A model generated the notes under the pieces. The model saw nothing but the letters and a program-made list of their open reading frames with translations. It searched no databases and had not been told where the DNA came from. From NCBI RefSeq assembly GCF_038562415.1, contig NZ_JBCFBA010000008.1, positions 78,422 through 142,421 of the forward strand: 64,000 nucleotides of DNA. Direction: 5' to 3'. Shown piece by piece: positions 19,317 to 26,304 of this stretch. The translations under genes were made by a program, and so were the position numbers. Every line of letters begins with the position of its first letter. Positions within the stretch are counted from its first letter, which is position 1. This DNA is from Solidesulfovibrio sp. Its GTDB lineage: Bacteria > Desulfobacterota > Desulfovibrionia > Desulfovibrionales > Desulfovibrionaceae.

Positions 19317-19333
19317 CTGGTTTGCCTTTTGCA
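19317..19333 (+). promoter_or_regulatory. Sigma-54 promoter of nrfHA
   Basis: CTGGTTTGCCTTTTGCA: -24 CTGG and -12 TTTTGCA with the required 10 nt between GG and GC, 70 nt before the nrfH ATG. It is weaker than the nap promoter at the -24 side (TGGTT rather than TGGCA). Confidence 0.65.
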
Positions 19334-19402
19334 CGGACCGGGAAGCCGGGATGTCGGTGGGCGGCCTCCCGAGCGTGTTGTTGCAAGGAAGGAAGGAACG
19401 AG

Positions 19403-19849
19403 ATGTCGAAAAAACTCCCTCTGGCGCTGGCGGTCCTGGTCGTGGCCGGCACGGGGCTGTTTCTGGCCCTGGGGCCGCCCCGGCTTCTGGCCAAATCCGA
19501 GAGCCCGGACTTCTGCGCCTCCTGCCACGTCATGGAGGCCGAGTACGAGGCCTGGTTCCATCAGGGCGCCCACCGGCGCAAGGCCTGCGTGGAATGCCAC
19601 CTGCCCAACGAAAACCGGGCCAGCCACTACGTCTGGAAGGCCATCGACGGCATGAAGGACGCGCTGGTGTTCCATTCCGGCCGGGTGCCGGAGACGATCC
19701 GCATTTCCGCCCATGGCCGGGAGGTGGTGCGGGCCAACTGCGTGCGCTGCCACGAAACGGCCGTGGAGATGATCGACCATGGCCGGCCCTGCACGGACTG
19801 CCACCGCCGCATCAGCCACGCCGGTACCGGGACCGTGGCGACACGCTGA
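19403..19849 (+). CDS. nrfH: NrfH, membrane tetrahaem quinol dehydrogenase
   Basis: A 148-aa NapC/NrfH-family cytochrome: N-terminal anchor (LALAVLVVAGTGLFLALG) and haem motifs CASCH, CVECH, CVRCH and CTDCH. It takes electrons from menaquinol and feeds NrfA in a tight membrane complex. The ATG at 19403 has AAGGAA upstream. nrfA follows after 34 nt. It is divergent from napC across the shared regulatory region. Confidence 0.94.
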   Translation: MSKKLPLALAVLVVAGTGLFLALGPPRLLAKSESPDFCASCHVMEAEYEAWFHQGAHRRKACVECHLPNENRASHYVWKAIDGMKDALVFHSGRVPETIRISAHGREVVRANCVRCHETAVEMIDHGRPCTDCHRRISHAGTGTVATR

Positions 19850-19883
19850 GAACAACCGACAAACAACCCCAGAGAGGACGCCC

Positions 19884-21350
19884 ATGCGAGGCAAAACCGT
19901 CATCAACGCCGCCCTGGCCCTTGGCATCGCCGCCTTCCTGTTCGTGCCCTACGCCTGCTCGCCGCCCAAGCCCGAGCCGGTCAAGACCGTGACCATCCCC
20001 GACGGGGAGATCGACCCGGCCGTGTGGGGCAAGGCCTATCCCGAGGAATACGAGAGCTGGAAAAAGACCGAGCAGCCCGAACCGGCCGGCAAGAGCAAGT
20101 ACAAGCGCGGCTTCGACGCCGACGGCATCACCTACGACAAGCTGGCCGAGTTCCCCTACATGGCGCTTTTATTTAACGGCTGGGGCTTCGGCGTGGAATA
20201 CAACGAGCCGCGCGGCCACGCCTACATGGTGCGCGACCAGGTGGAGATCGACGCCTCGCGCCTCAAGGCCGGCGGCGTGTGCCTGACCTGCAAGACGCCC
20301 TACGCCCCCCTGCTGGAAAAGGAGATGGGCGTCGACTACTACAAGATGCCCTACAAGGACGTGCTCAACAAGATTCCGGAGAAATTCCGGAACCTGGGCG
20401 TGGCCTGCGTCGACTGCCACGACAACAAGGACATGTCGCTGAAGATCAGCCGGGACTTTTCCCTGGGCGAATCCCTCAAGGCCATGGGCGTCAAGCAGGC
20501 CGACCTGACCCGCCAGGACATGCGCTCGGTGGTCTGCGCCCAGTGTCACGTGACCTATAACATCAACAAGAACGCCGAGATGCAGTCGGTAGGCATCATC
20601 TTTCCCTGGCAGGGGAGCACGTGGGGGGCCATCACCATCGAGGACATCATCAAGAAAATCGCCCACGACGACAGCCTCAAGGAGTGGAAGCAGACGGTCA
20701 CCGGCTTCAAGCTGGCCTACATCCGCCATCCCGAGTTCGAGCTTTTCTCCAACAAGAGCGTGCACTGGAAGGCCGGGGCGGCCTGCGCCGACTGCCACAT
20801 GCCCTACATGAAGGTCGGCGTGCGCAAGGTCTCGGACCACCGGGTCATGAGCCCGCTCAAAAACGACATGAAGGCCTGCATGCAGTGCCACACCGAGACG
20901 CCGGAATGGCTCAAGGAGCAGGTGGTGGCCATCCAGGACCGCACCGCCTCGCTGCAGATCCGCTCCGGCAACGCCACGGCGGCCACGGCCAAGCTCTTCG
21001 AGGCCGTGCACAAGGCCCGCGACGCCGGCCAGGCCGTGGACAAGGCCCTCTACGACAAAGCCAAGGAATTCTACGAGGAAGCCTTCTACCGGTCGCTGTT
21101 CATCGGCGCGGAAAACTCCCTCGGCTTCCACAACCCCACCGAGGCCATGCGCGTGCTCGGCGACTCCATCGCCTTCGCCGCCAAGGCCGAGGGCTACCTG
21201 CGCCAGATTCTGGCCAAGGCCGGTGTCGAGGTGCCGCTCAAGGTCGATCTGGAACTGCCCAAGTACCTGGAGGGACGCGGCGCCAAAAAGCTCGGCAACC
21301 AGCCCCAGCAGGAATTCAAGGACCCCATGGGCGTGCAGGACCGCTTCTAG
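19884..21350 (+). CDS. nrfA: NrfA, pentahaem ammonium-forming nitrite reductase
   Basis: Reduces nitrite to ammonium by six electrons in the periplasm. The 488-aa protein has an N-terminal signal, the catalytic lysine-ligated haem motif CLTCK at residues 133-137 and four more haem motifs, CVDCH, CAQCH, CADCH and CMQCH. The ATG at 19884 follows AGAGAGGA; the longer frame overlaps nrfH and is rejected. It removes the nitrite made by NapA, protecting sulfate reduction. It ends in a strong terminator. Confidence 0.97.
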   Translation: MRGKTVINAALALGIAAFLFVPYACSPPKPEPVKTVTIPDGEIDPAVWGKAYPEEYESWKKTEQPEPAGKSKYKRGFDADGITYDKLAEFPYMALLFNGWGFGVEYNEPRGHAYMVRDQVEIDASRLKAGGVCLTCKTPYAPLLEKEMGVDYYKMPYKDVLNKIPEKFRNLGVACVDCHDNKDMSLKISRDFSLGESLKAMGVKQADLTRQDMRSVVCAQCHVTYNINKNAEMQSVGIIFPWQGSTWGAITIEDIIKKIAHDDSLKEWKQTVTGFKLAYIRHPEFELFSNKSVHWKAGAACADCHMPYMKVGVRKVSDHRVMSPLKNDMKACMQCHTETPEWLKEQVVAIQDRTASLQIRSGNATAATAKLFEAVHKARDAGQAVDKALYDKAKEFYEEAFYRSLFIGAENSLGFHNPTEAMRVLGDSIAFAAKAEGYLRQILAKAGVEVPLKVDLELPKYLEGRGAKKLGNQPQQEFKDPMGVQDRF

Positions 21351-21380
21351 CCGTCCCCGCGCCGTTGGCATCCCCTGCCT

Positions 21381-21409
21381 GCCCGCCCGGGAAACCGGGC
21401 GGGCTTTTT
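21381..21409 (+). terminator. Intrinsic terminator after nrfA
   Basis: Perfect 10-bp stem GCCCGCCCGG / CCGGGCGGGC with GAAA loop followed by TTTTT, 30 nt after the nrfA stop. Confidence 0.92.
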
Positions 21410-21459
21410 CGTGGGCCGCCCGGCGGCAGGGCGCTCCGATCAGCCGTCCGTGCGGCGCG

Positions 21460-21489
21460 TTGACAGCGGCTTTGGCCTTGCCGTAACGA
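21460..21489 (+). promoter_or_regulatory. Possible sigma-70 promoter of the sulfatase operon
   Basis: TTGACA (perfect -35) and TAACGA (weak -10) with an 18-nt spacer. The predicted transcript would begin near 21496, which supports the GTG at 21550 as start of the next gene rather than the GTG at 21499. Confidence 0.4.
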
Positions 21490-21549
21490 GAGGTACGGGT
21501 GTGCCGTTTCCCCGCCTTGGCGGCAGGCCGGCCCCTGCCCGGAGAAACC

Positions 21550-22701
21550 GTGGACAACCTCCCCCGCGACGCCTTTTCCATCATGGCCAAGCCGGTGGGG
21601 CCGGACTGCAACCTGGCCTGCGCCTACTGTTTCTACCGGCCCAAGAAACGGCTGTTTCGCCATCCCCATCCGCGCATGCACCGGCACGTTCTGGAGCGCT
21701 TCGTCAAAAGCCACTTGCGGCTCCATCCCGGCCCCGAGGTGCCGTTTGCCTGGCAGGGCGGCGAACCGCTGCTGGCCGGCCTGGGCTTCTTCGAGGAGGC
21801 CGTGCGCCTCCAGTGCCGCCATGCGCCGCCGGGCAAGACGGCCCACAACGCCCTCCAGACCAACGCCACCCTGATCGACCGCGATTTCGCCCGGTTTTTC
21901 GCCAGAAACGGCTTCCTCCTCGGGGTCAGCCTGGACGGCCCGGCCTCCTGCCACGACGCCTTCCGCCGCCGCCGCGACGGCGGGCCGACCCACGGCGCGG
22001 TCATGGCCGGCCTGGAGTTGCTGCGGAGCCACGGCGTGGCCTTCAACGTGCTTTGCGCCGTGCACGCCGCCAACCAGGACCAGCCCGAGGAAGTCTACCG
22101 CTTCCTGCGCGACGCGGCCGGGGCGACCCACATCCAGTTCATTCCCATCGTGGCCGCCGGGGAGGCGGGGCTTGGCCCGGCCAGCGTCGATGCGGCCGCC
22201 TTCGGCGGCTTTCTTTCCGCGGTCTGGGACCTCTGGCGCCGCGAGGACGTGGGCCGGGTCTTCGTCGGCCATTTCGACGCCGCCCTGGCCGCCCACCTGG
22301 GCCAGCCGGGGGGGCTTTGCGCCATGGCCCGGGACTGCGGCCGGGCGCTGGTCCTGGAGCACGACGGCAGCCTCTATGCCTGCGACCATTTCGTGGATGC
22401 CGCGCACTGCCTGGGCAGCCTGGCCCGCGCGCCCTTGCCCGAGCTTGTGGCCGGCCCGGTCCTGGCGGCCTTCGCCCGCCGCAAGGCCGGCGGGCTGCCC
22501 GAGGCCTGCCGGGCCTGCGCCCTGGCCTTCGCCTGCGGCGGCGGCTGTCCCAAGGACCGTTTCGCGGCCTCCCCGGGCGGGCCGGCCGCCCAGTACCTGT
22601 GCCCGGGGCTGACCGCCTTTTTGACCCATGCCGCACCGGAGCTGGCCGCCATGGCGGCGGTGGTCCGGCAGCAGCCCGCCTTTCGCCTCGTGACGGCCTG
22701 A
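21550..22701 (+). CDS. Anaerobic sulfatase-maturating enzyme (radical SAM, SPASM)
   Basis: Converts the active-site cysteine or serine of sulfatases to C-alpha-formylglycine. The 383-aa protein has the radical-SAM cluster CNLACAYC (Cys20, Cys24, Cys27), the family phrases QTNATLID and GVSLDGP, and C-terminal SPASM cysteines (CDHF..., CRACALAFACGGGC). The GTG at 21550 has GGAG five nt upstream; an earlier GTG at 21499 is possible. It lies 20 nt before a sulfatase gene, its evident substrate, and forms a two-gene operon with it. Confidence 0.9.
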   Translation: MDNLPRDAFSIMAKPVGPDCNLACAYCFYRPKKRLFRHPHPRMHRHVLERFVKSHLRLHPGPEVPFAWQGGEPLLAGLGFFEEAVRLQCRHAPPGKTAHNALQTNATLIDRDFARFFARNGFLLGVSLDGPASCHDAFRRRRDGGPTHGAVMAGLELLRSHGVAFNVLCAVHAANQDQPEEVYRFLRDAAGATHIQFIPIVAAGEAGLGPASVDAAAFGGFLSAVWDLWRREDVGRVFVGHFDAALAAHLGQPGGLCAMARDCGRALVLEHDGSLYACDHFVDAAHCLGSLARAPLPELVAGPVLAAFARRKAGGLPEACRACALAFACGGGCPKDRFAASPGGPAAQYLCPGLTAFLTHAAPELAAMAAVVRQQPAFRLVTA

Positions 22702-22721
22702 CCCCCAAAGGAGAAGCGACG

Positions 22722-24392
22722 ATGCCCGACAAGGACACGAGTACCGTTTCCCGCCGCGAGTTTTTGAAAAACACGGCCCAGGCCCTGACCGTGGGCATGG
22801 TGGCCTCGGCCCTGCCCGGACTGCCGTCCCTGGCCGGCGGCCCGGCCCCGGCCAAGGCCGCCACGCTGCCGGCCCGGCCCAACCTGCTCATTTTGATCAG
22901 CGACCAGGAGCGCTCTCCCAGGGACTGGCCGGCGGGCTGGGCCGAGGCCAATCTGGACAAGGCCCGCAAGCGGTTGCTGCAAAACGGCCTGGACTTTTCC
23001 CGGGCCTATTGCAGCGCCTCCATGTGCTCGCCCAGCCGGGGCAGCCTTTTCACCGGGCTGTACCCGGCCCAGCACGGCGTGACCATGACCCTGGCCGAGG
23101 GCGGCGACGAGGTCACCCTCTCCCCGAGCCTGCGCAACCTCGCCCACCTGCTGGTGGAGGCCGGCTACGACGTGCAGTTGCGGGGCAAGTGGCACCTGTC
23201 CAAAAGCGCCGAGGGCGGCACGCCCACGGCCGAGGACCTGGCCCAATTCGGCTTCGCCGGCTGGGTGCCCACCAATGTCGGCGAGGCCCTGGATGTCGAC
23301 ACCCTGGCCGGCGGCTGCCCGGACATGGACGAGCCCACCGTGGACCAGGCCGTGGCCTACCTCCAGTCCATGACCCCGGAAAAGGCCCTGGCGAAACCCT
23401 TCTGCCTGGTCGTCTCCCTGGCCAACCCCCACGACATCCTGGCCTATCCGGGGCTGTGGGACGAGGAAAGCTGCACGGACAAGTGCTACAAGAACACGGC
23501 CAACCTGAACATGGGCCTGACCGTGCCCCCTTCCCGCAACACCGACGACCTGTCGCTCAAGCCGCAGGTGCAAAAGCAGGCCCTCGACCTGTACGCCAGC
23601 GGCCTGGGCCCGTTGGTGACGGAACAAAAGCAGCTCAACTATGTGAATTTTTACGGCTACCTGCAAACGATCATCGACGGGCAGTTCAACACCGTCCTGC
23701 AGACCCTGGCCGACCGGGGGCTGACCGAATCCACGGTCATCGTGCGCACGGCCGACCACGGCGAAGCGGGGCTGGCCCATGGCGGCCTGCGCCAGAAGAT
23801 GTTCAACATCTACGAGGAGTGCCTCAACATTCCCCTGATTTTCTCCAATCCGCTGCTGTTCCCCCAGGCCCGGCAGACCACGGCCTATGCCACCCTGGTG
23901 GACCTGGTGCCCACCCTGGCCAGCCTGTGCGGCATCCCCGGCTGGAAATGGTCCTACCTGCCGGGCGAGGACCTCTCGCCCATCCTGCTGGGTACGAAAC
24001 CCGCGGTCCAGGATACGATCCTGTTCACCTTCGACGACGAGTACGCCGGCCAGACCTCCCCGCCGCCCTACATCACCGAGCCCTGCCACATCCGCTGCAT
24101 CGTCCGCACGGACGCGGACGGCGAGTGGAAATACGCCCGCTACTACGACCCGGCCGGGCAAGCCGCCGAAGAGTACGAGATGTATTGCCTCAAGGACGGC
24201 ACGGGGGCAGCCGTTGACCCCGAGGAGCTCGACAACCTGGCCAACCCCGGCAGCCCCAACTACGCCGCCTACGCGGCCAAGCGCGCCGAACTGGCCGCGC
24301 TTTTAGCCGAGGTGGAGGCCAAGCGCCTGGCTCCGGTCACGCCGCCCGGCCCGCCCCTGCCCCAGCTCGATCTGCTGCTGCTTGGCGGGTAG
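22722..24392 (+). CDS. Tat-exported sulfatase (arylsulfatase family)
   Basis: A 556-aa periplasmic sulfatase. A twin-arginine leader (SRREFLKN) precedes the mature domain, which opens with NLLILISDQERSP. The formylglycine site is Cys102 in CSPSRGSLFTG, with HGV and GKWH motifs downstream and RTADHGE as the metal site. A cysteine-type site fits modification by the adjacent maturase in the cytoplasm, and Tat export allows the modified, folded enzyme to be moved out. Start ATG at 22722 follows AAAGGAG. Substrate unknown; release of sulfate for respiration is an appealing guess. Confidence 0.9.
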   Translation: MPDKDTSTVSRREFLKNTAQALTVGMVASALPGLPSLAGGPAPAKAATLPARPNLLILISDQERSPRDWPAGWAEANLDKARKRLLQNGLDFSRAYCSASMCSPSRGSLFTGLYPAQHGVTMTLAEGGDEVTLSPSLRNLAHLLVEAGYDVQLRGKWHLSKSAEGGTPTAEDLAQFGFAGWVPTNVGEALDVDTLAGGCPDMDEPTVDQAVAYLQSMTPEKALAKPFCLVVSLANPHDILAYPGLWDEESCTDKCYKNTANLNMGLTVPPSRNTDDLSLKPQVQKQALDLYASGLGPLVTEQKQLNYVNFYGYLQTIIDGQFNTVLQTLADRGLTESTVIVRTADHGEAGLAHGGLRQKMFNIYEECLNIPLIFSNPLLFPQARQTTAYATLVDLVPTLASLCGIPGWKWSYLPGEDLSPILLGTKPAVQDTILFTFDDEYAGQTSPPPYITEPCHIRCIVRTDADGEWKYARYYDPAGQAAEEYEMYCLKDGTGAAVDPEELDNLANPGSPNYAAYAAKRAELAALLAEVEAKRLAPVTPPGPPLPQLDLLLLGG

Positions 24393-24404
24393 GCGCGGGA
24401 AGGC

Positions 24405-25331
24405 CTAGGCCTCCAGTTGCAGGTGGCGCACCCGACTGGCTTCCTCGCCGGGGCTGGCCCCGAAAAAGCGCTTGAATTCCCGGCTGAACTGCGAGGTGCT
24501 GGCGTAGCCCACGGCCACCGAGGCGGACTTGGCCGAATGGCCGGCCTTGGCCATGAGCAGCCGGGCTTTGTGCAGCCGGATGCTCTTGATGTACTGGATG
24601 GGCGAACTGGCCGTGACCGTCTTGAAGTGCTGGTGAAAGGCGGAAACGCTCATGCCGGCCGTGCCGGCCAGGCTCTCCACGTCCAGGGCCGAGGCGTATT
24701 CGACGTGGATGCGTTGCAGGGCCCGGGCGATCTGGCCGAAGTTGCCGCCCACGCCGCTTAAGGCCCGCAGGGCCAGGCCCTGGTCGCTTTGCAGCACGCG
24801 GTAGAGGATCTCGCGCACGAACTGGGGGCCGAGCACGCGGCTCTCCTGGCGCGAAGACAGGCAGGACAGCAGCCGCAGGGCGGCGTCGCGCAGTTGCGGC
24901 GGCAGCCGGCTGGAACACACGGCCGGCACGGGCGACACGCCCGGCCCCTCGGCCTCCAGCGCCATCATGAGCTCGCCCAAGACCACCGTGTCCACGGCCA
25001 CCTTGAGGCCGAGGAACGGTTCCTGGGGCGTGGCCAGGGCGATCTCGCACTCGAAGGGCATGAGCACCGACAGCACCAGGTAATGGTCGCGGTCGTAGAC
25101 GTGGACCGTCTCGCCCACGTAGCCGACCTTGCGGCCCTGGGCCACGATGACCACGCTCGGGGTGTAGACCACGGGCCGTCGCGGCTGGGCCCGGCTGCTG
25201 CGCATGACCGACACGCCGGGGACGTCCGTGGCCGTGACGCCCTCGTTGGTGGCCAGGGCGGCGATCAAATCCGCCATCCGCCTGTCCAGGGGCAGGTGCG
25301 GCAAGGCACCGAGTCCGGCATCCGATGTCAT
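24405..25331 (-). CDS. AraC-family transcriptional regulator
   Basis: A 308-aa regulator with an N-terminal AraC_N-type cupin domain (YTPSVVIVAQGRKVGYVGE) and a C-terminal pair of helix-turn-helices (ALDVESLAGTAGMSVSAFHQ and SVAVGYASTSQFSREFKRFFG). The layout is like YqhC, which controls aldehyde-detoxifying enzymes in E. coli. Here it is divergent from a periplasmic aldehyde oxidoreductase operon and probably controls it. It converges on the sulfatase gene with a 12-nt gap. Confidence 0.9.
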   Translation of the reverse strand: MTSDAGLGALPHLPLDRRMADLIAALATNEGVTATDVPGVSVMRSSRAQPRRPVVYTPSVVIVAQGRKVGYVGETVHVYDRDHYLVLSVLMPFECEIALATPQEPFLGLKVAVDTVVLGELMMALEAEGPGVSPVPAVCSSRLPPQLRDAALRLLSCLSSRQESRVLGPQFVREILYRVLQSDQGLALRALSGVGGNFGQIARALQRIHVEYASALDVESLAGTAGMSVSAFHQHFKTVTASSPIQYIKSIRLHKARLLMAKAGHSAKSASVAVGYASTSQFSREFKRFFGASPGEEASRVRHLQLEA

Positions 25332-25576
25332 GGAACCCCCTCGGGCGCCCGGCAGGCAACGGCCGGCCTGGTGCCGCTGGGCCTTGCCTGCATGATTTCG
25401 GAGAAAGAGGCAAGCGTCCCGCAGGCCGGACGCGGGCAGGGCGTTTCGGCGCTTGGCGGCGTTCGCGTCGAATCACGGCCGGGGCGGGCAAGGGGAGTGG
25501 CTGCGTTTCCTTGCCTTTCCTGGCAGTGGAGGATCAGGCACACCTCGCGGAGGATCGGGCGTCCCCGGGGCGGATG

Positions 25577-25608
25577 AAATCGCGTAAACGGGAAATCGCG
25601 TGACCGGG
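25577..25608. promoter_or_regulatory. Tandem direct repeat, candidate AraC-type binding site
   Basis: Two adjacent 16-nt copies, AAATCGCGTAAACGGG and AAATCGCGTGACCGGG (14 of 16 identical), 66-97 nt before the first oxidoreductase gene. AraC-family proteins bind direct repeats, so this is the most likely operator. The rest of the 342-bp divergent region (25332-25673) has no other obvious element. Confidence 0.5.
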
Positions 25609-25673
25609 CCTGTCCGGCCGCGAAGCGAAAACCCGTAACGCCTGGCCCATCCAGGCCCGCAAGGTGGAACGCG

Positions 25674-26300
25674 ATGCGCCCAATCGATGTCGAGGCCCTG
25701 CGCCCCGGCGGCATGACCCGGCGGCAATTCCTCAAAAGCGTGATCGCCGCCGGTGTCGTCTCCTGCGCCGGCGTCCTGTTTCCGGTTCCGGCCGGGGCCG
25801 GCCCCAGGCCCGCGACCGGCGCGGTGGAGCGCCTGATCACCCTGTCCGTCAACGGCCAGAAACGCCGGGTGGACGTGCTGCCCCAGGAAACCCTGGCCCG
25901 GACCCTGCGCGACAAGCTCGGGCTTACAGGCCTCAAGATCGGCTGCGACCGGGCCGAGTGCGGCGGCTGCACCGTGCTCGTGGACGGCGTGCCGCGCTAT
26001 TCCTGCTCCATCCTCACCCACGGCGTCCGGGGGCGGGACATCCTGACCGTGGAAGGCCTGGCCCGGCCCGACGGCCGGCTGCATCCCCTGCAGCAGGGCG
26101 TGCTCGACGAGCAGGGCTTCCAGTGCGGCTACTGCGCGCCGGGCTTTCTCATGGCCGCCCTGGGCTTTCTTACGGAAAACCCGGACCCCACCCGGGAGGA
26201 ACTGGCCCGCGGCATCTCGGGCAACCTGTGCCGCTGCCAGGACTACGACAAAATCCTCACCGCGCTGCTGCGCGGCGCGGCCAACATGAGGCAGGGCTGA
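25674..26300 (+). CDS. Periplasmic aldehyde oxidoreductase, [2Fe-2S] subunit (PaoA-like)
   Basis: A 208-aa small subunit of a xanthine-oxidase-family enzyme. A twin-arginine leader (TRRQFLKS, residues 15-22) precedes a plant-type ferredoxin domain (CDRAECGGCTV) and a second [2Fe-2S] domain (CGYCAPGF ... CRC). The leader would carry the whole folded complex through Tat, as for E. coli PaoABC. The large subunit starts 4 nt after its stop. Confidence 0.88.
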   Translation: MRPIDVEALRPGGMTRRQFLKSVIAAGVVSCAGVLFPVPAGAGPRPATGAVERLITLSVNGQKRRVDVLPQETLARTLRDKLGLTGLKIGCDRAECGGCTVLVDGVPRYSCSILTHGVRGRDILTVEGLARPDGRLHPLQQGVLDEQGFQCGYCAPGFLMAALGFLTENPDPTREELARGISGNLCRCQDYDKILTALLRGAANMRQG

Positions 26301-26304
26301 AATC

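Noticed and set aside
21499-21549. Upstream GTG start for the sulfatase-maturating enzyme
   Set aside because: It would lie within about 3 nt of the predicted transcription start, and the added residues are unlike family N-termini; the GTG at 21550 has a good GGAG.
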